From Deltaproteobacteria bacterium (GTDB taxonomy: Bacteria > Desulfobacterota > Syntrophia > Syntrophales > UBA5619): a stretch of DNA of 14,758 nt. A program made the position numbers and the translations under genes. Positions 1 to 6,818 of the stretch are shown here, in pieces. The number at the start of each line of letters is the position of its first letter. Position 1 is the stretch's first letter. Below the pieces are notes generated by a model, which was given only the letters and a program-made list of their open reading frames with translations, had not been told where the DNA came from and ran no database searches. The stretch spans positions 1-14,758 of the forward strand of contig JAMDBG010000026.1 of NCBI GenBank assembly GCA_023487865.1. The letters are read 5' to 3'.

Positions 1-55
1 CTTTGAACTCCTGGCCGTAACTGTGTATCTTCCTAGGTCCAATCATCTTTGCCAT
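1..55 (-). CDS. Transposase OrfA-like protein, N-terminal 18 codons only (runs off the left edge)
   Basis: The minus strand has an ATG at 55-53 with a strong ribosome binding site, GGAGGTG, at 67-61, six bases upstream of it. The 18 visible codons read MAKMIGPRKIHSYGQEFK. A short basic leader followed by (R/K)-x-Y-x-x-E-F-K is typical of the start of IS3-family OrfA (HTH_Tnp_1) proteins, where it leads into the first helix of the DNA-binding helix-turn-helix. Such proteins bind the element's ends and, fused to OrfB by programmed frameshifting, carry out transposition. Everything after residue 18 lies beyond the window, so completeness and activity cannot be judged. The excellent ribosome binding site suggests the gene starts intact. 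The main doubt is family assignment from so few residues. Confidence 0.6.
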   Translation of the reverse strand, partial: MAKMIGPRKIHSYGQEFK

Positions 56-113
56 TATAACACCTCCGTTAGTTCGAGGTGTCTACATTACCGGGGGAAC
101 TTTTAACCCGGCG
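1..113 (-). mobile_element. End of an insertion sequence, probably IS3 family (partial; right boundary uncertain)
   Basis: The left edge holds the start of a leftward transposase-like gene preceded by about 60 bases of non-coding sequence, as at the left end of IS3-family elements. Read on the minus strand, this stretch has a run of C residues followed by GTAGACACC, which resembles the terminal-repeat pattern of several IS3-group elements (C-rich tract, then TAGACACC). The outer boundary cannot be fixed because the other terminal repeat and the target duplication are outside the window; it should lie at about 96-115. The element directly abuts the 5' end of the dehydrogenase/DHH gene. The family assignment comes from memory of family patterns and is tentative. 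Confidence 0.5.
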
Positions 114-115
114 TA

Positions 116-3100
116 GTGGAGGTGGTTAGGCCGCCGGGCATGGCCCGCTGGACCAAGGCGGCCGAAGCGGAGGCGTTGGTCAAGCAGGCCATGCGCGAAT
201 TTATGACGGGTGAAAGCCTGAGCATGAGTCTGAAAAGCCAGGCGACGGGTGCACCCTTTGCCGGCAGCGAAGGATTGATGTTGTGTGCCGCACGGGAATT
301 TGATGGGGCCGGCGGGCGGTACTGGCTGAAATCCCTGCTCAAGGGAGGGGAAGAGCATGCGCAGGAAGACAAGGAGTTGATTGAATGGATGATGAACGGC
401 GCTGCCGAAATGCTCACACGTGCCCAACGGATCGCCTATGACAAAATCGTTCACGCTGCCGAAACCAACACCACTCTCACCGCTCGGCTCGGTTTGCAGC
501 TGGCCGCAAATGTGGCGGAAGGGCATCTCCGGACCTTGCTCACCAGCGATCCGGCTATCATCATCGGAGACGAGGATATGACGGTCCGGCTGCGGGAGAT
601 ACTGGAACGTAAGAACTACTCGCCAACCGCGTGCGCCCTGGCCCGAGCGGCTGCAAAAATGCAGATGGAGCATGGGATCATGCTGCCGGAATCGCGGGAT
701 CGACTTCGGGATCTTCTCCAGGCGCTGCCCCACCAGGGATCCCCAACCCCCGCGCAATATCGGGCATTGATGAAATTATTGTTCGGGAGCGGGCAGCGCC
801 GTTCATCATCCATCCAGCTCTATCATCACCGGGAGCCGATTTTGCGGGCGCTGTCGGTCGCGCTGTCCACACGCTGCCTGGATGAATGCGGTGAGCCCAG
901 CGTGCTGGCATTTTATCTGACGACGCTGCTGGATAACCAGTGGATCATGATGGAACGCGCGCTGGCCAGGCTGATGCCGCCCGGACAAGCACTGCCGATG
1001 GGCTGGTTCGACCGTTACCTTCTGCTCCCAGCGGAAGTCCAGGAAGCGCTGGCGGCACTCATGCCGTCACCCGGCATCAGCCGGGAGGTCCTCAAAGAGA
1101 GATTCTGGAGCGTGGTCAACCTGCTGTGTGAAGCGAGGGACCGGGTGACAGATTGCATGCCTGATCTCTATCGGCAGGCTCGGGCGGAAGTATTGGAGCG
1201 CGCCATTCAAGCCATCACCGCCACCGGAGAGGTGATGCCGACCGTGGATCGAATCGTGTTTTTCACACTGCCGCTGGCTTACGAGTGCGCGACCCCGAAG
1301 CTCGGCGTGGTGACCCGCAAGCCCGTGGAAGTTTGCGGCTCCGAACTGAGATCGGAAGCGATGGCCCAGGGGGCCATCATGGCGGTCGAAATCCTTTTGA
1401 AAAAACTCACAGGCAAAACAAAGCCTCTGGAGGGCATGACGGTGGCCATCGAGGGATTGGGCAACGCCGGGAAGAATGTCGCCAACCTCATGGTGCAAAA
1501 AGGCGCCACGATTGTGGCCGTCAGCGACAGCCGGGGGGCGGTCATCAGTCCCGGCGGCTTTTCCCGCCAGGAGCTGGCCGCGATCGTCGCGCACAAAAAC
1601 TCGGGTAAGCGGTTCGATACCATTCTGGCCAACCCGGTGATTCGCATGCTCTCTTCAAGACAGCACGCGGCGTTTGTCTATCACCCGGATCCCGCAGAAC
1701 TCAAGAAAGTCAACACGGATATCCTGGTGCTCACGGCCATTCCCGCATCCATCCGCGGGGACAACGTCCGCGAACTTTGCGTCAAAGTGATTTGCGAATT
1801 GACGGGTGCCGCCGTGTCCGGCGATGCAAAACAGATCCTCAAGGAGCGCGGCATTCAGGTCATTCCTGACAACCTGGCCAGTTCCGGTGGATTGCTGGTA
1901 TCCCTGTCGGAAATGCTCCAAAACAGTTTGGGGCAGGTGTGGGACCGCCGACTGGAAGAAGACAATCTGTATCGGCAGATCGAACGCAGTTACGAGGCGG
2001 TCTGGGCCGTGAAGCAGCGTTACGATCTGGATTTGGCCACCGCCTCCGACATTCTGGCCCTGCAACGGATGCACGATCTGGCCATTTACCGCGAACACCT
2101 GGAAACCCTGTCCGCCCAGCTGGTGGAGCGGATCCGGGGCATCCGCGCGGACGAACGGGTGTTAATCATTTCCGACAATGACGAGGATGGAGTGGCCTCG
2201 GCGGCCATCATGCACCGGATGCTCACCTGCCTGGATCCCGGTGTGGGAGACCGGATCATCCATTTGAACGAGTCATTTCGCTCTCCAATCGTGCCGGATT
2301 TCATACGGCAAATGCAGGACACGGAAATGCCGGTGAAACATGTCTTTGCGTTGGATCGCGCATTTCCGATCGATGATCCGGGACGAACCTACGTTGCCCG
2401 TGTGGCGGACCGATGCCAAGTGACGCTGATCAATAATCATGAGCTGCCCGCGCCTCTGCTTGAATATGAACCATGCGCCGCGATGGAAGCCGGCGATGGA
2501 AGCAACCTCAAACCAGAGGCTTTGGGCATTTTACATATCTCCCCGCAGACGCTGAAATCCATCCTGCCCGCCGATCAATTTCCCACCGCGATGATCCTGA
2601 ACGAAATCGCTGCCCTGCTGATCCGCGATGAACAAATATCCTATCAGATCGCCTGGCAGGCGGCCGTAGGCTGCTGTCTGGATGCAGCCATTGAAACCAC
2701 AAGCGAATGGCAATTATTTTATAGCCGGTTCAATGCGGACCGCACCCTGGAGGCGGCCCGGGCCTTGCGGATGATTACCCGCGCAGGCGGGTATTTACAG
2801 GCTGTTCAAGCGCTATTGGGGGTCGATCGTCCCGATCAGCTGGAGACGCACGAGATTTGGGAACGCTGCATGGCGGCCTATCGCATCCTGAACGAGCGAG
2901 TGCAGGTGCTGGTCGAGAGAATCGTGCTGGAAAATCGCGGGCGGGCGTTTGCCAGCCACTTTTTCACCCTTGACGAAGTGGCTTCACCAACGACCATCGC
3001 CGGAAATGAAAACAACGAACTGGATTTCTACCACTGGATATCGGAACATCTGACCCAGCGCGGGGACTGGTGGGAAAAACCCATCATTGTCGGACAAGTC

Positions 3101-3343
3101 GTCACGGATGTCTGCGGACGCCGGTGCCTGGGTGTGAGAATTCGCAGTCCGCGCGGAGTGGAGCTCATGAAAGCAGGCTTGCCCGAATATTTTACGACGG
3201 GAGGATTACCCAATACGGCGATTGCCAGAATACCGCTTGAATCCATCCAGGCGCCACAGCAGGTGTTCCAAGATATCGTGGATAAAATCTGGATGAAGAC
3301 TACCCGTGTTTCAGTGCTTGCGCCGCGGGAAGAGGAGTGCTGA
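116..3343 (+). CDS. Glu/Leu-dehydrogenase-like Rossmann domain fused to a DHH/DHHA1 phosphoesterase-like domain; possibly 5'-truncated
   Basis: Residues 1-380 are mostly helical and match nothing I recognise. Residues about 397-640 follow the C-terminal NAD(P)-binding domain of Glu/Leu/Phe/Val dehydrogenases: GVVTRKPV at 397, the dinucleotide loop GLGNAG at 447-452, TDILVLTA near 535, and DNLASSGG at 585-592. Residues about 680-1050 resemble a DHH phosphoesterase: SDNDEDGVAS at 686-695 (motif I), LDRA at 746, INNHE at 772-776 where DHH is expected, and a DHHA1-like tail ending FTTGGLPNTA at 1026. The usual N-terminal dehydrogenase domain with the catalytic Lys and Asp is not seen, and several NAD-contact motifs are altered, so ordinary dehydrogenase activity is doubtful. 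GTG at 116 is the first in-frame start after a TAA at 104-106; ATG at 140 is an alternative, with GGAGGTGG at 118-125 somewhat far upstream. The insertion-sequence end abuts this gene, so its native 5' part may be lost. It converges on the TRAP permease gene 26 bases away. Confidence 0.75.
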   Translation: MEVVRPPGMARWTKAAEAEALVKQAMREFMTGESLSMSLKSQATGAPFAGSEGLMLCAAREFDGAGGRYWLKSLLKGGEEHAQEDKELIEWMMNGAAEMLTRAQRIAYDKIVHAAETNTTLTARLGLQLAANVAEGHLRTLLTSDPAIIIGDEDMTVRLREILERKNYSPTACALARAAAKMQMEHGIMLPESRDRLRDLLQALPHQGSPTPAQYRALMKLLFGSGQRRSSSIQLYHHREPILRALSVALSTRCLDECGEPSVLAFYLTTLLDNQWIMMERALARLMPPGQALPMGWFDRYLLLPAEVQEALAALMPSPGISREVLKERFWSVVNLLCEARDRVTDCMPDLYRQARAEVLERAIQAITATGEVMPTVDRIVFFTLPLAYECATPKLGVVTRKPVEVCGSELRSEAMAQGAIMAVEILLKKLTGKTKPLEGMTVAIEGLGNAGKNVANLMVQKGATIVAVSDSRGAVISPGGFSRQELAAIVAHKNSGKRFDTILANPVIRMLSSRQHAAFVYHPDPAELKKVNTDILVLTAIPASIRGDNVRELCVKVICELTGAAVSGDAKQILKERGIQVIPDNLASSGGLLVSLSEMLQNSLGQVWDRRLEEDNLYRQIERSYEAVWAVKQRYDLDLATASDILALQRMHDLAIYREHLETLSAQLVERIRGIRADERVLIISDNDEDGVASAAIMHRMLTCLDPGVGDRIIHLNESFRSPIVPDFIRQMQDTEMPVKHVFALDRAFPIDDPGRTYVARVADRCQVTLINNHELPAPLLEYEPCAAMEAGDGSNLKPEALGILHISPQTLKSILPADQFPTAMILNEIAALLIRDEQISYQIAWQAAVGCCLDAAIETTSEWQLFYSRFNADRTLEAARALRMITRAGGYLQAVQALLGVDRPDQLETHEIWERCMAAYRILNERVQVLVERIVLENRGRAFASHFFTLDEVASPTTIAGNENNELDFYHWISEHLTQRGDWWEKPIIVGQVVTDVCGRRCLGVRIRSPRGVELMKAGLPEYFTTGGLPNTAIARIPLESIQAPQQVFQDIVDKIWMKTTRVSVLAPREEEC

Positions 3344-3369
3344 AGACCAGTCACGGACTTGCTTCCGCC

Positions 3370-5457
3370 TCACGTTTTCCTCAGCTTCTGCACAGCCATA
3401 ACCAGGGCGAACAGGGCGATTCCAATGTAGTCGAACAGGGGTTTGGGGTAGACCAGAAGAAGGCCTGCCAGGATCAGCGTATAGCGTTCGAACGGGGTCG
3501 TTTTCCTGAAGAGCCAGTTCTGCATACCCCCCGCCAGCGCGGCGATCCCGATCATCGCTGTAATGCTCACCACGGCGATTCCTCCCCAGTTTGCATTCGC
3601 AAGAGTCTTGAACGATCCGGTCAGCAGCAGGCCCTGGCCGGAAGGGTCGAGAACGAACATGAATGGCACCAGGAATGCCGGCATTGTGTACTTCCAGGAT
3701 TGCAGCGTCGTCTTATAGGGATTGCCGCCGGTGATCGCGGCCGCGGCGAACGGCGAGAGCGCGGTCGGCGGTGACACCTCGGACAGCACCGCGTAATAAA
3801 AGATGAACATATGCGCCGCAAAATCGGGAACGCCGAGCTGGATCAGGGCGGGCGCGGCGATCACCGCGCAGATGATGTAACTTGCGGTGACCGGCACGGC
3901 CAGGCCGACGATCCACACGATAGCCGAAGTGAATATCGCGGTGAGCAGGAGTTTGAGGTCGTGCAGGAGGGCTGGGGTATTTGCGGCGCCGAACGCAACA
4001 CAAAGATCGACCAGGAGGCGGCTTCCCGAATCGGCATAGTTGAGGACGATCGAACTGAATTTGAGGCCGAGGCCCGTAAGCGTGACGACGCCGACGATGA
4101 TGCCCGCGGCGGTGCAGGTGGTCGCGACGTTGAGCACGCCTATTGAGCCGCCCTCGAGGGCATTGATGAACTTTGACTCGAAGAAGCCCCGGACGATCGG
4201 CACGCGGCCGCGGAAAAAGTCATAGGAGATCAGCGCGCAATCCCGATGCAGAAAGCTCGTCAGGAATGCGACAACGGTCGCCCAGAAAACCGCCATCATC
4301 GGTGAATAACCGAGCAGCATGAAAAAAATTATTGAAACCAGCGACAGGAAATGAAAGCCGAAATTGCGGGTGAGATCCCATAGCTTCTGCTGCTTATCTG
4401 CCGGCGCCCCATGCGTGCCGAATTTTCGTGAATCGATCTCGACCATCAGGAATATTCCAAAGTAGTACAGGATGGTCGGGATCGTCGCCATCAGGATGAC
4501 GTCGAGGTAGGAAATTTTGAGGAATTCAGCGATCAGGAAAGCCGCGGCCCCGAGGACCGGAGGCGATAGGATCGCACCGAGACCGCCGGCGGCAAGCAGT
4601 CCTCCTGCCGAGTCCCTGGCGTATCCTGCCTTGGCGAGCATCGGATAGGCGACCGAGCCCAGGGTCACCGTCGTCGCGACCCCGGAACCCGACGGCCCGC
4701 CGAGCAGGAATGAGGCCAGCACCACGGTGCGGCCCGCGCCGCTGTGCCTGCCCCCCATCGCGGCGAAGGAAAAGTCGATATAGAACTTACCGGCGCCGGA
4801 AAACTGGAGGAATGCGCCGTAGATCGTAAACAGGATGATCAGCGATGAGGAGACATCCACGGCCACGCCGAAGATCCCTTCGAGCGTCATGTACATGTGG
4901 CCGGTGAGCCGCGAGATGTCGTAGCCGCGGTGCGTCCACGGCTCCGGCAGATAAGGCCCGATCATGGCGTAGACAATGAACAGCACCACGACGAACGGCA
5001 TGACCCAGCCCGAGGTCCGGCGAGCCGCTTCCAGGATCAGAACGATGAACATGACGCCGAAAATCTGGTCCCACATCAGCGGATCCGTCGCGCGATCGCC
5101 GAACTCGTCTCCCCCGTGGATCACGTAGGCAATGATCACCACGCTGAGGAGTGCGGCGAAAACATCCCACCACTTGATGTGGTGGCGGTAGCGCGGCAGC
5201 ATCGGGAAGAGGAGAAACGCCAGGAACAGGACAAAGCCAACGTGGACCGGGCGCAACACCTGCGCCGACACGATCCAGACCGCTGCGTACAGGTGAAAAA
5301 GGGACATGACCACCGCAATGGCGGTCAGCCCCGCTGCAAGCCAGCCGCTGAACTTGTGGGTCGCCCCCTCTTCCTCCTCGATGAATTCCGTGGCCTTTTT
5401 CAGGGCCTCTTCGCTGATGACGACCTCCGCGGCCGTTGTTTTGCCATTCTCCGTCAT
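3370..5457 (-). CDS. TRAP transporter permease, fused small and large membrane subunits (4TM/12TM type)
   Basis: This is the membrane component of a tripartite ATP-independent periplasmic transporter. It moves a receptor-delivered organic anion across the inner membrane using a cation gradient. The 695-residue protein has a soluble, acidic N-terminal tail (about 1-36), then a DctQ-like part with several hydrophobic segments, then the larger DctM-like part. Hallmarks are GGPSGSGVATTVTLGS at 253-268, the GGLGAILSPPVLGAAAF loop at 291-307 and SPPTALSPFAAAAITGG at 562-578, all typical of the TRAP fused-permease family used with TAXI receptors. The loop usually written GMGxP reads GLAVP at 518-522, and the stretch before it (about 480-500) seems longer than usual. 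The gene lies 104 bases downstream of its receptor gene on the same strand, separated by a strong hairpin. A modest ribosome binding site (AAGGGAAG) precedes the ATG. Substrate cannot be read from the permease. Confidence 0.93.
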   Translation of the reverse strand: MTENGKTTAAEVVISEEALKKATEFIEEEEGATHKFSGWLAAGLTAIAVVMSLFHLYAAVWIVSAQVLRPVHVGFVLFLAFLLFPMLPRYRHHIKWWDVFAALLSVVIIAYVIHGGDEFGDRATDPLMWDQIFGVMFIVLILEAARRTSGWVMPFVVVLFIVYAMIGPYLPEPWTHRGYDISRLTGHMYMTLEGIFGVAVDVSSSLIILFTIYGAFLQFSGAGKFYIDFSFAAMGGRHSGAGRTVVLASFLLGGPSGSGVATTVTLGSVAYPMLAKAGYARDSAGGLLAAGGLGAILSPPVLGAAAFLIAEFLKISYLDVILMATIPTILYYFGIFLMVEIDSRKFGTHGAPADKQQKLWDLTRNFGFHFLSLVSIIFFMLLGYSPMMAVFWATVVAFLTSFLHRDCALISYDFFRGRVPIVRGFFESKFINALEGGSIGVLNVATTCTAAGIIVGVVTLTGLGLKFSSIVLNYADSGSRLLVDLCVAFGAANTPALLHDLKLLLTAIFTSAIVWIVGLAVPVTASYIICAVIAAPALIQLGVPDFAAHMFIFYYAVLSEVSPPTALSPFAAAAITGGNPYKTTLQSWKYTMPAFLVPFMFVLDPSGQGLLLTGSFKTLANANWGGIAVVSITAMIGIAALAGGMQNWLFRKTTPFERYTLILAGLLLVYPKPLFDYIGIALFALVMAVQKLRKT

Positions 5458-5480
5458 GGTTCTTCCCTTGTACGATGAAT

Positions 5481-5524
5481 CCCCCGCCCGGCCCTCTTCC
5501 AGTCGGAGGGGGGCCGGGCGGGGG
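5481..5524 (-). promoter_or_regulatory. Intercistronic GC-rich hairpin between TAXI receptor and TRAP permease genes
   Basis: A perfect 14-base inverted repeat, CCCCCGCCCGGCCC at 5481-5494 and its complement at 5511-5524, encloses a 16-base spacer that can pair a little further. No T tract follows on the minus strand, so it is not a standard Rho-independent terminator. Position and strength fit a REP-like or mRNA-stabilising element that lets the upstream receptor be made in excess over the permease, as known for other binding-protein operons. That role is inference; the palindrome itself is plain. Confidence 0.75.
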
Positions 5525-5561
5525 CAAAGGTCTGCATTTCAAACGGCGCTGGTGACGATTG

Positions 5562-6527
5562 CTACTTCAGCTTGAGACCCTTCTCGGCGAAATACTTGAT
5601 CGCGCCGGGATGGTAGGGGATCGGCGAGTGGTTGTTGGTCTGGTACCTGTAGTCGAAGTTCAGTGCTTCCTTGTGGACGGCGACCAACTCGGCCTTCTTA
5701 TCGAAAAATGTCTTGACGATGTTATAGGCGACCTGGTCGGGCATCTTTTCGTGCGAGACGAGGATATTCCACACGGTCGCGACTTTGTTGGGGGCATCCT
5801 GTCCCGGATAGCTTTTCGCCGGGATGACATCCTGGACGTACAGCGGTCCGTACTTTCTGTTCATCGCGTCCACGACCTCGGAATGGTCGATCATCTGGAT
5901 CTTGACCCCGGGGGTCGCGCCAAGGTCGGTGACGGCGGCCGTCGGAATGCCTCCCACCCAGAAGAAGGCGTCGATCTTGCCGTCTTTGACGGCATTGACC
6001 GATTCGGCGACGCCGAGTCGTTCGCGCTTGAGATCCTTGTCCTTGTCGAGCCCGGCCGCTTCGATGACACGGAATGCCATGACCTCGGTGGCGCTGCCGG
6101 GCGATCCCGTCGATACGCGCTTCCCCTTGAGATCGGTCATCTTCTTGATGCCGGTGCTCTCGATAGTCACAACGTGCATGCGATTCGGATAGAGGACCAT
6201 CAATGTGCGGATCGGGATTTTTCCGCTCTTGAACTTGTCTTCGCCGTGGAGCGCAGTGAGGGCCGCATCCACCATCACGAGCCCGATATCCGCCTTGCCC
6301 GTGCCGATCAGCTGAAGGTTTGCGACAGAGCCGCCGGTCACCTCCGCAGTCGCCTGCATCCCCGGTACGGACTTGGACAGAACGTTGGCCATGCCGCCTC
6401 CCATCGGATAGTACACGCCTCCGGTGCCTCCGGTTCCGATTGAAATATTGATCTTCTCCTGCGCCGATGCGGTGGACGCGAACAGCGCAAACCCCAGTAC
6501 CAATATGCTTCCGATAACACGCTTCAT
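5562..6527 (-). CDS. TRAP transporter solute receptor, TAXI family (periplasmic)
   Basis: This periplasmic binding protein captures the transport substrate and hands it to the TRAP permease. I chose ATG at 6527 (321 residues) over the in-frame start at 6578: it begins a clean signal peptide, MKRVIGSILVLGFALFASTA, with a probable SAQ/E-type cleavage site after residue 22. A strong AGGGGGGG ribosome binding site lies four bases upstream. The mature N-terminus carries the TAXI-family signature, with ISIGTGGTGGVYYPMGGG at about 28-45, and the length is normal for the family. Characterised TAXI receptors bind organic acids, including glutamate and other carboxylates; nothing here fixes the ligand. 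The gene is first in the leftward operon, driven from the promoter at 6623-6651, and is divergent from the CoA-racemase gene, which suggests the imported compound feeds that pathway. Confidence 0.94.
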   Translation of the reverse strand: MKRVIGSILVLGFALFASTASAQEKINISIGTGGTGGVYYPMGGGMANVLSKSVPGMQATAEVTGGSVANLQLIGTGKADIGLVMVDAALTALHGEDKFKSGKIPIRTLMVLYPNRMHVVTIESTGIKKMTDLKGKRVSTGSPGSATEVMAFRVIEAAGLDKDKDLKRERLGVAESVNAVKDGKIDAFFWVGGIPTAAVTDLGATPGVKIQMIDHSEVVDAMNRKYGPLYVQDVIPAKSYPGQDAPNKVATVWNILVSHEKMPDQVAYNIVKTFFDKKAELVAVHKEALNFDYRYQTNNHSPIPYHPGAIKYFAEKGLKLK

Positions 6528-6564
6528 TTTCCCCCCCTTATTGTTGTTGTGCATTTGTCTGTTT

Positions 6565-6596
6565 GGAAACCGCCGCACGGCATTGCGTGGTTTTCC
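6565..6596 (-). promoter_or_regulatory. Imperfect hairpin in the 5' leader of the TRAP transcript
   Basis: On the minus strand GGAAAACC-A-CGCA is followed by a six-base loop and TGCG-GC-GGTTTCC. This gives a seven-pair outer stem with one bulged A, a small internal loop and a four-pair inner stem. It sits between the predicted transcription start (about 6616) and the ribosome binding site of the receptor gene. There is no T run after it and no known riboswitch pattern. A role in mRNA stability is possible; chance is not excluded. Confidence 0.35.
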
Positions 6597-6622
6597 CGAC
6601 GAACCGTTGCTTTTAGCGGAGT

Positions 6623-6651
6623 ACGATACGTAGAACGTTTTTGTATGTCAA
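6623..6651 (-). promoter_or_regulatory. Sigma70-type promoter for the TAXI/TRAP operon
   Basis: On the minus strand a perfect -35 box, TTGACA (6651-6646), is followed by a 17-base spacer and TATCGT (6628-6623), which keeps the key T-A-x-x-x-T positions of the -10 box. Transcription would start near 6616, giving a leader of about 90 bases before the receptor ATG at 6527. The -35 box lies four bases from the palindrome at 6656-6677, so a protein bound there could control this promoter. Confidence 0.7.
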
Positions 6652-6655
6652 CAAG

Positions 6656-6677
6656 TTTTATCGCAATTGTGACAAAA
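6656..6677. promoter_or_regulatory. Candidate operator: 22-base imperfect palindrome between the two divergent -35 boxes
   Basis: TTTTATCG-CAATTG-TGACAAAA is a dyad centred at 6666/6667, with only two mismatched pairs (both transitions) in its eight-base arms. It lies almost exactly midway between the leftward -35 box (6646-6651) and the rightward -35 box (6683-6688). This position fits one dimeric regulator acting on both operons. The regulator family cannot be named from the site, and no transcription-factor gene is in the window. Confidence 0.6.
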
Positions 6678-6682
6678 TCACC

Positions 6683-6711
6683 TTGACACGGATGACCACT
6701 TTTTTTATCCT
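6683..6711 (+). promoter_or_regulatory. Sigma70-type promoter for the racemase/ligase/Fe-S/kinase operon
   Basis: TTGACA at 6683-6688 is followed by a 17-base spacer and TATCCT at 6706-6711, matching the -10 consensus at its most important positions. The predicted start near 6718 leaves a leader of about 100 bases before the racemase ATG at 6819. It mirrors the leftward promoter: same -35 sequence, same spacer length and a similar -10 box. The shared palindrome lies five bases upstream of this -35 box. Confidence 0.65.
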
Positions 6712-6818
6712 CGACGCATATAAAGCAATTCCTGGAAAATCTCCATGTGCCGCTGCCGAAGCCCCCTTGTCGCGCCACTCGGTCAATCGGGAAGACAAGT
6801 ATAAACGAGGAGAAAGAA

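Noticed and set aside
91..111. CCGGG...CCCGG inverted repeat as a terminator or attachment site
   Set aside because: It is only a five-pair stem inside the insertion-sequence terminal region, with no T tract; it is better read as part of the element's end.
3344..3369. Possible bidirectional terminator between the converging fusion and permease genes
   Set aside because: The 26-base gap shows no stem with a T tract on either strand.
5559..6443. 294-codon open frame on the plus strand opposite the TAXI receptor gene
   Set aside because: The minus strand has a signal peptide and TAXI signature. The plus frame ends inside the signal-peptide region and shows no family pattern.
6528..6578. Upstream in-frame start that would extend the TAXI receptor by 17 residues
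   Set aside because: The added residues (MRRFPNRQMHNNNKGGK) would disrupt the signal peptide, and the strong ribosome binding site serves the ATG at 6527.
6717..6724. CATATAAA as an alternative -10 box for the rightward promoter
   Set aside because: It is 28 bases from the TTGACA at 6683-6688, far beyond the usual 16-18, whereas TATCCT at 6706-6711 is at exactly 17.
6747..6818. Upstream in-frame start that would extend the racemase by 24 residues
   Set aside because: The family N-terminus begins at the ATG at 6819, which has its own ribosome binding site; the extension has no conserved sequence.
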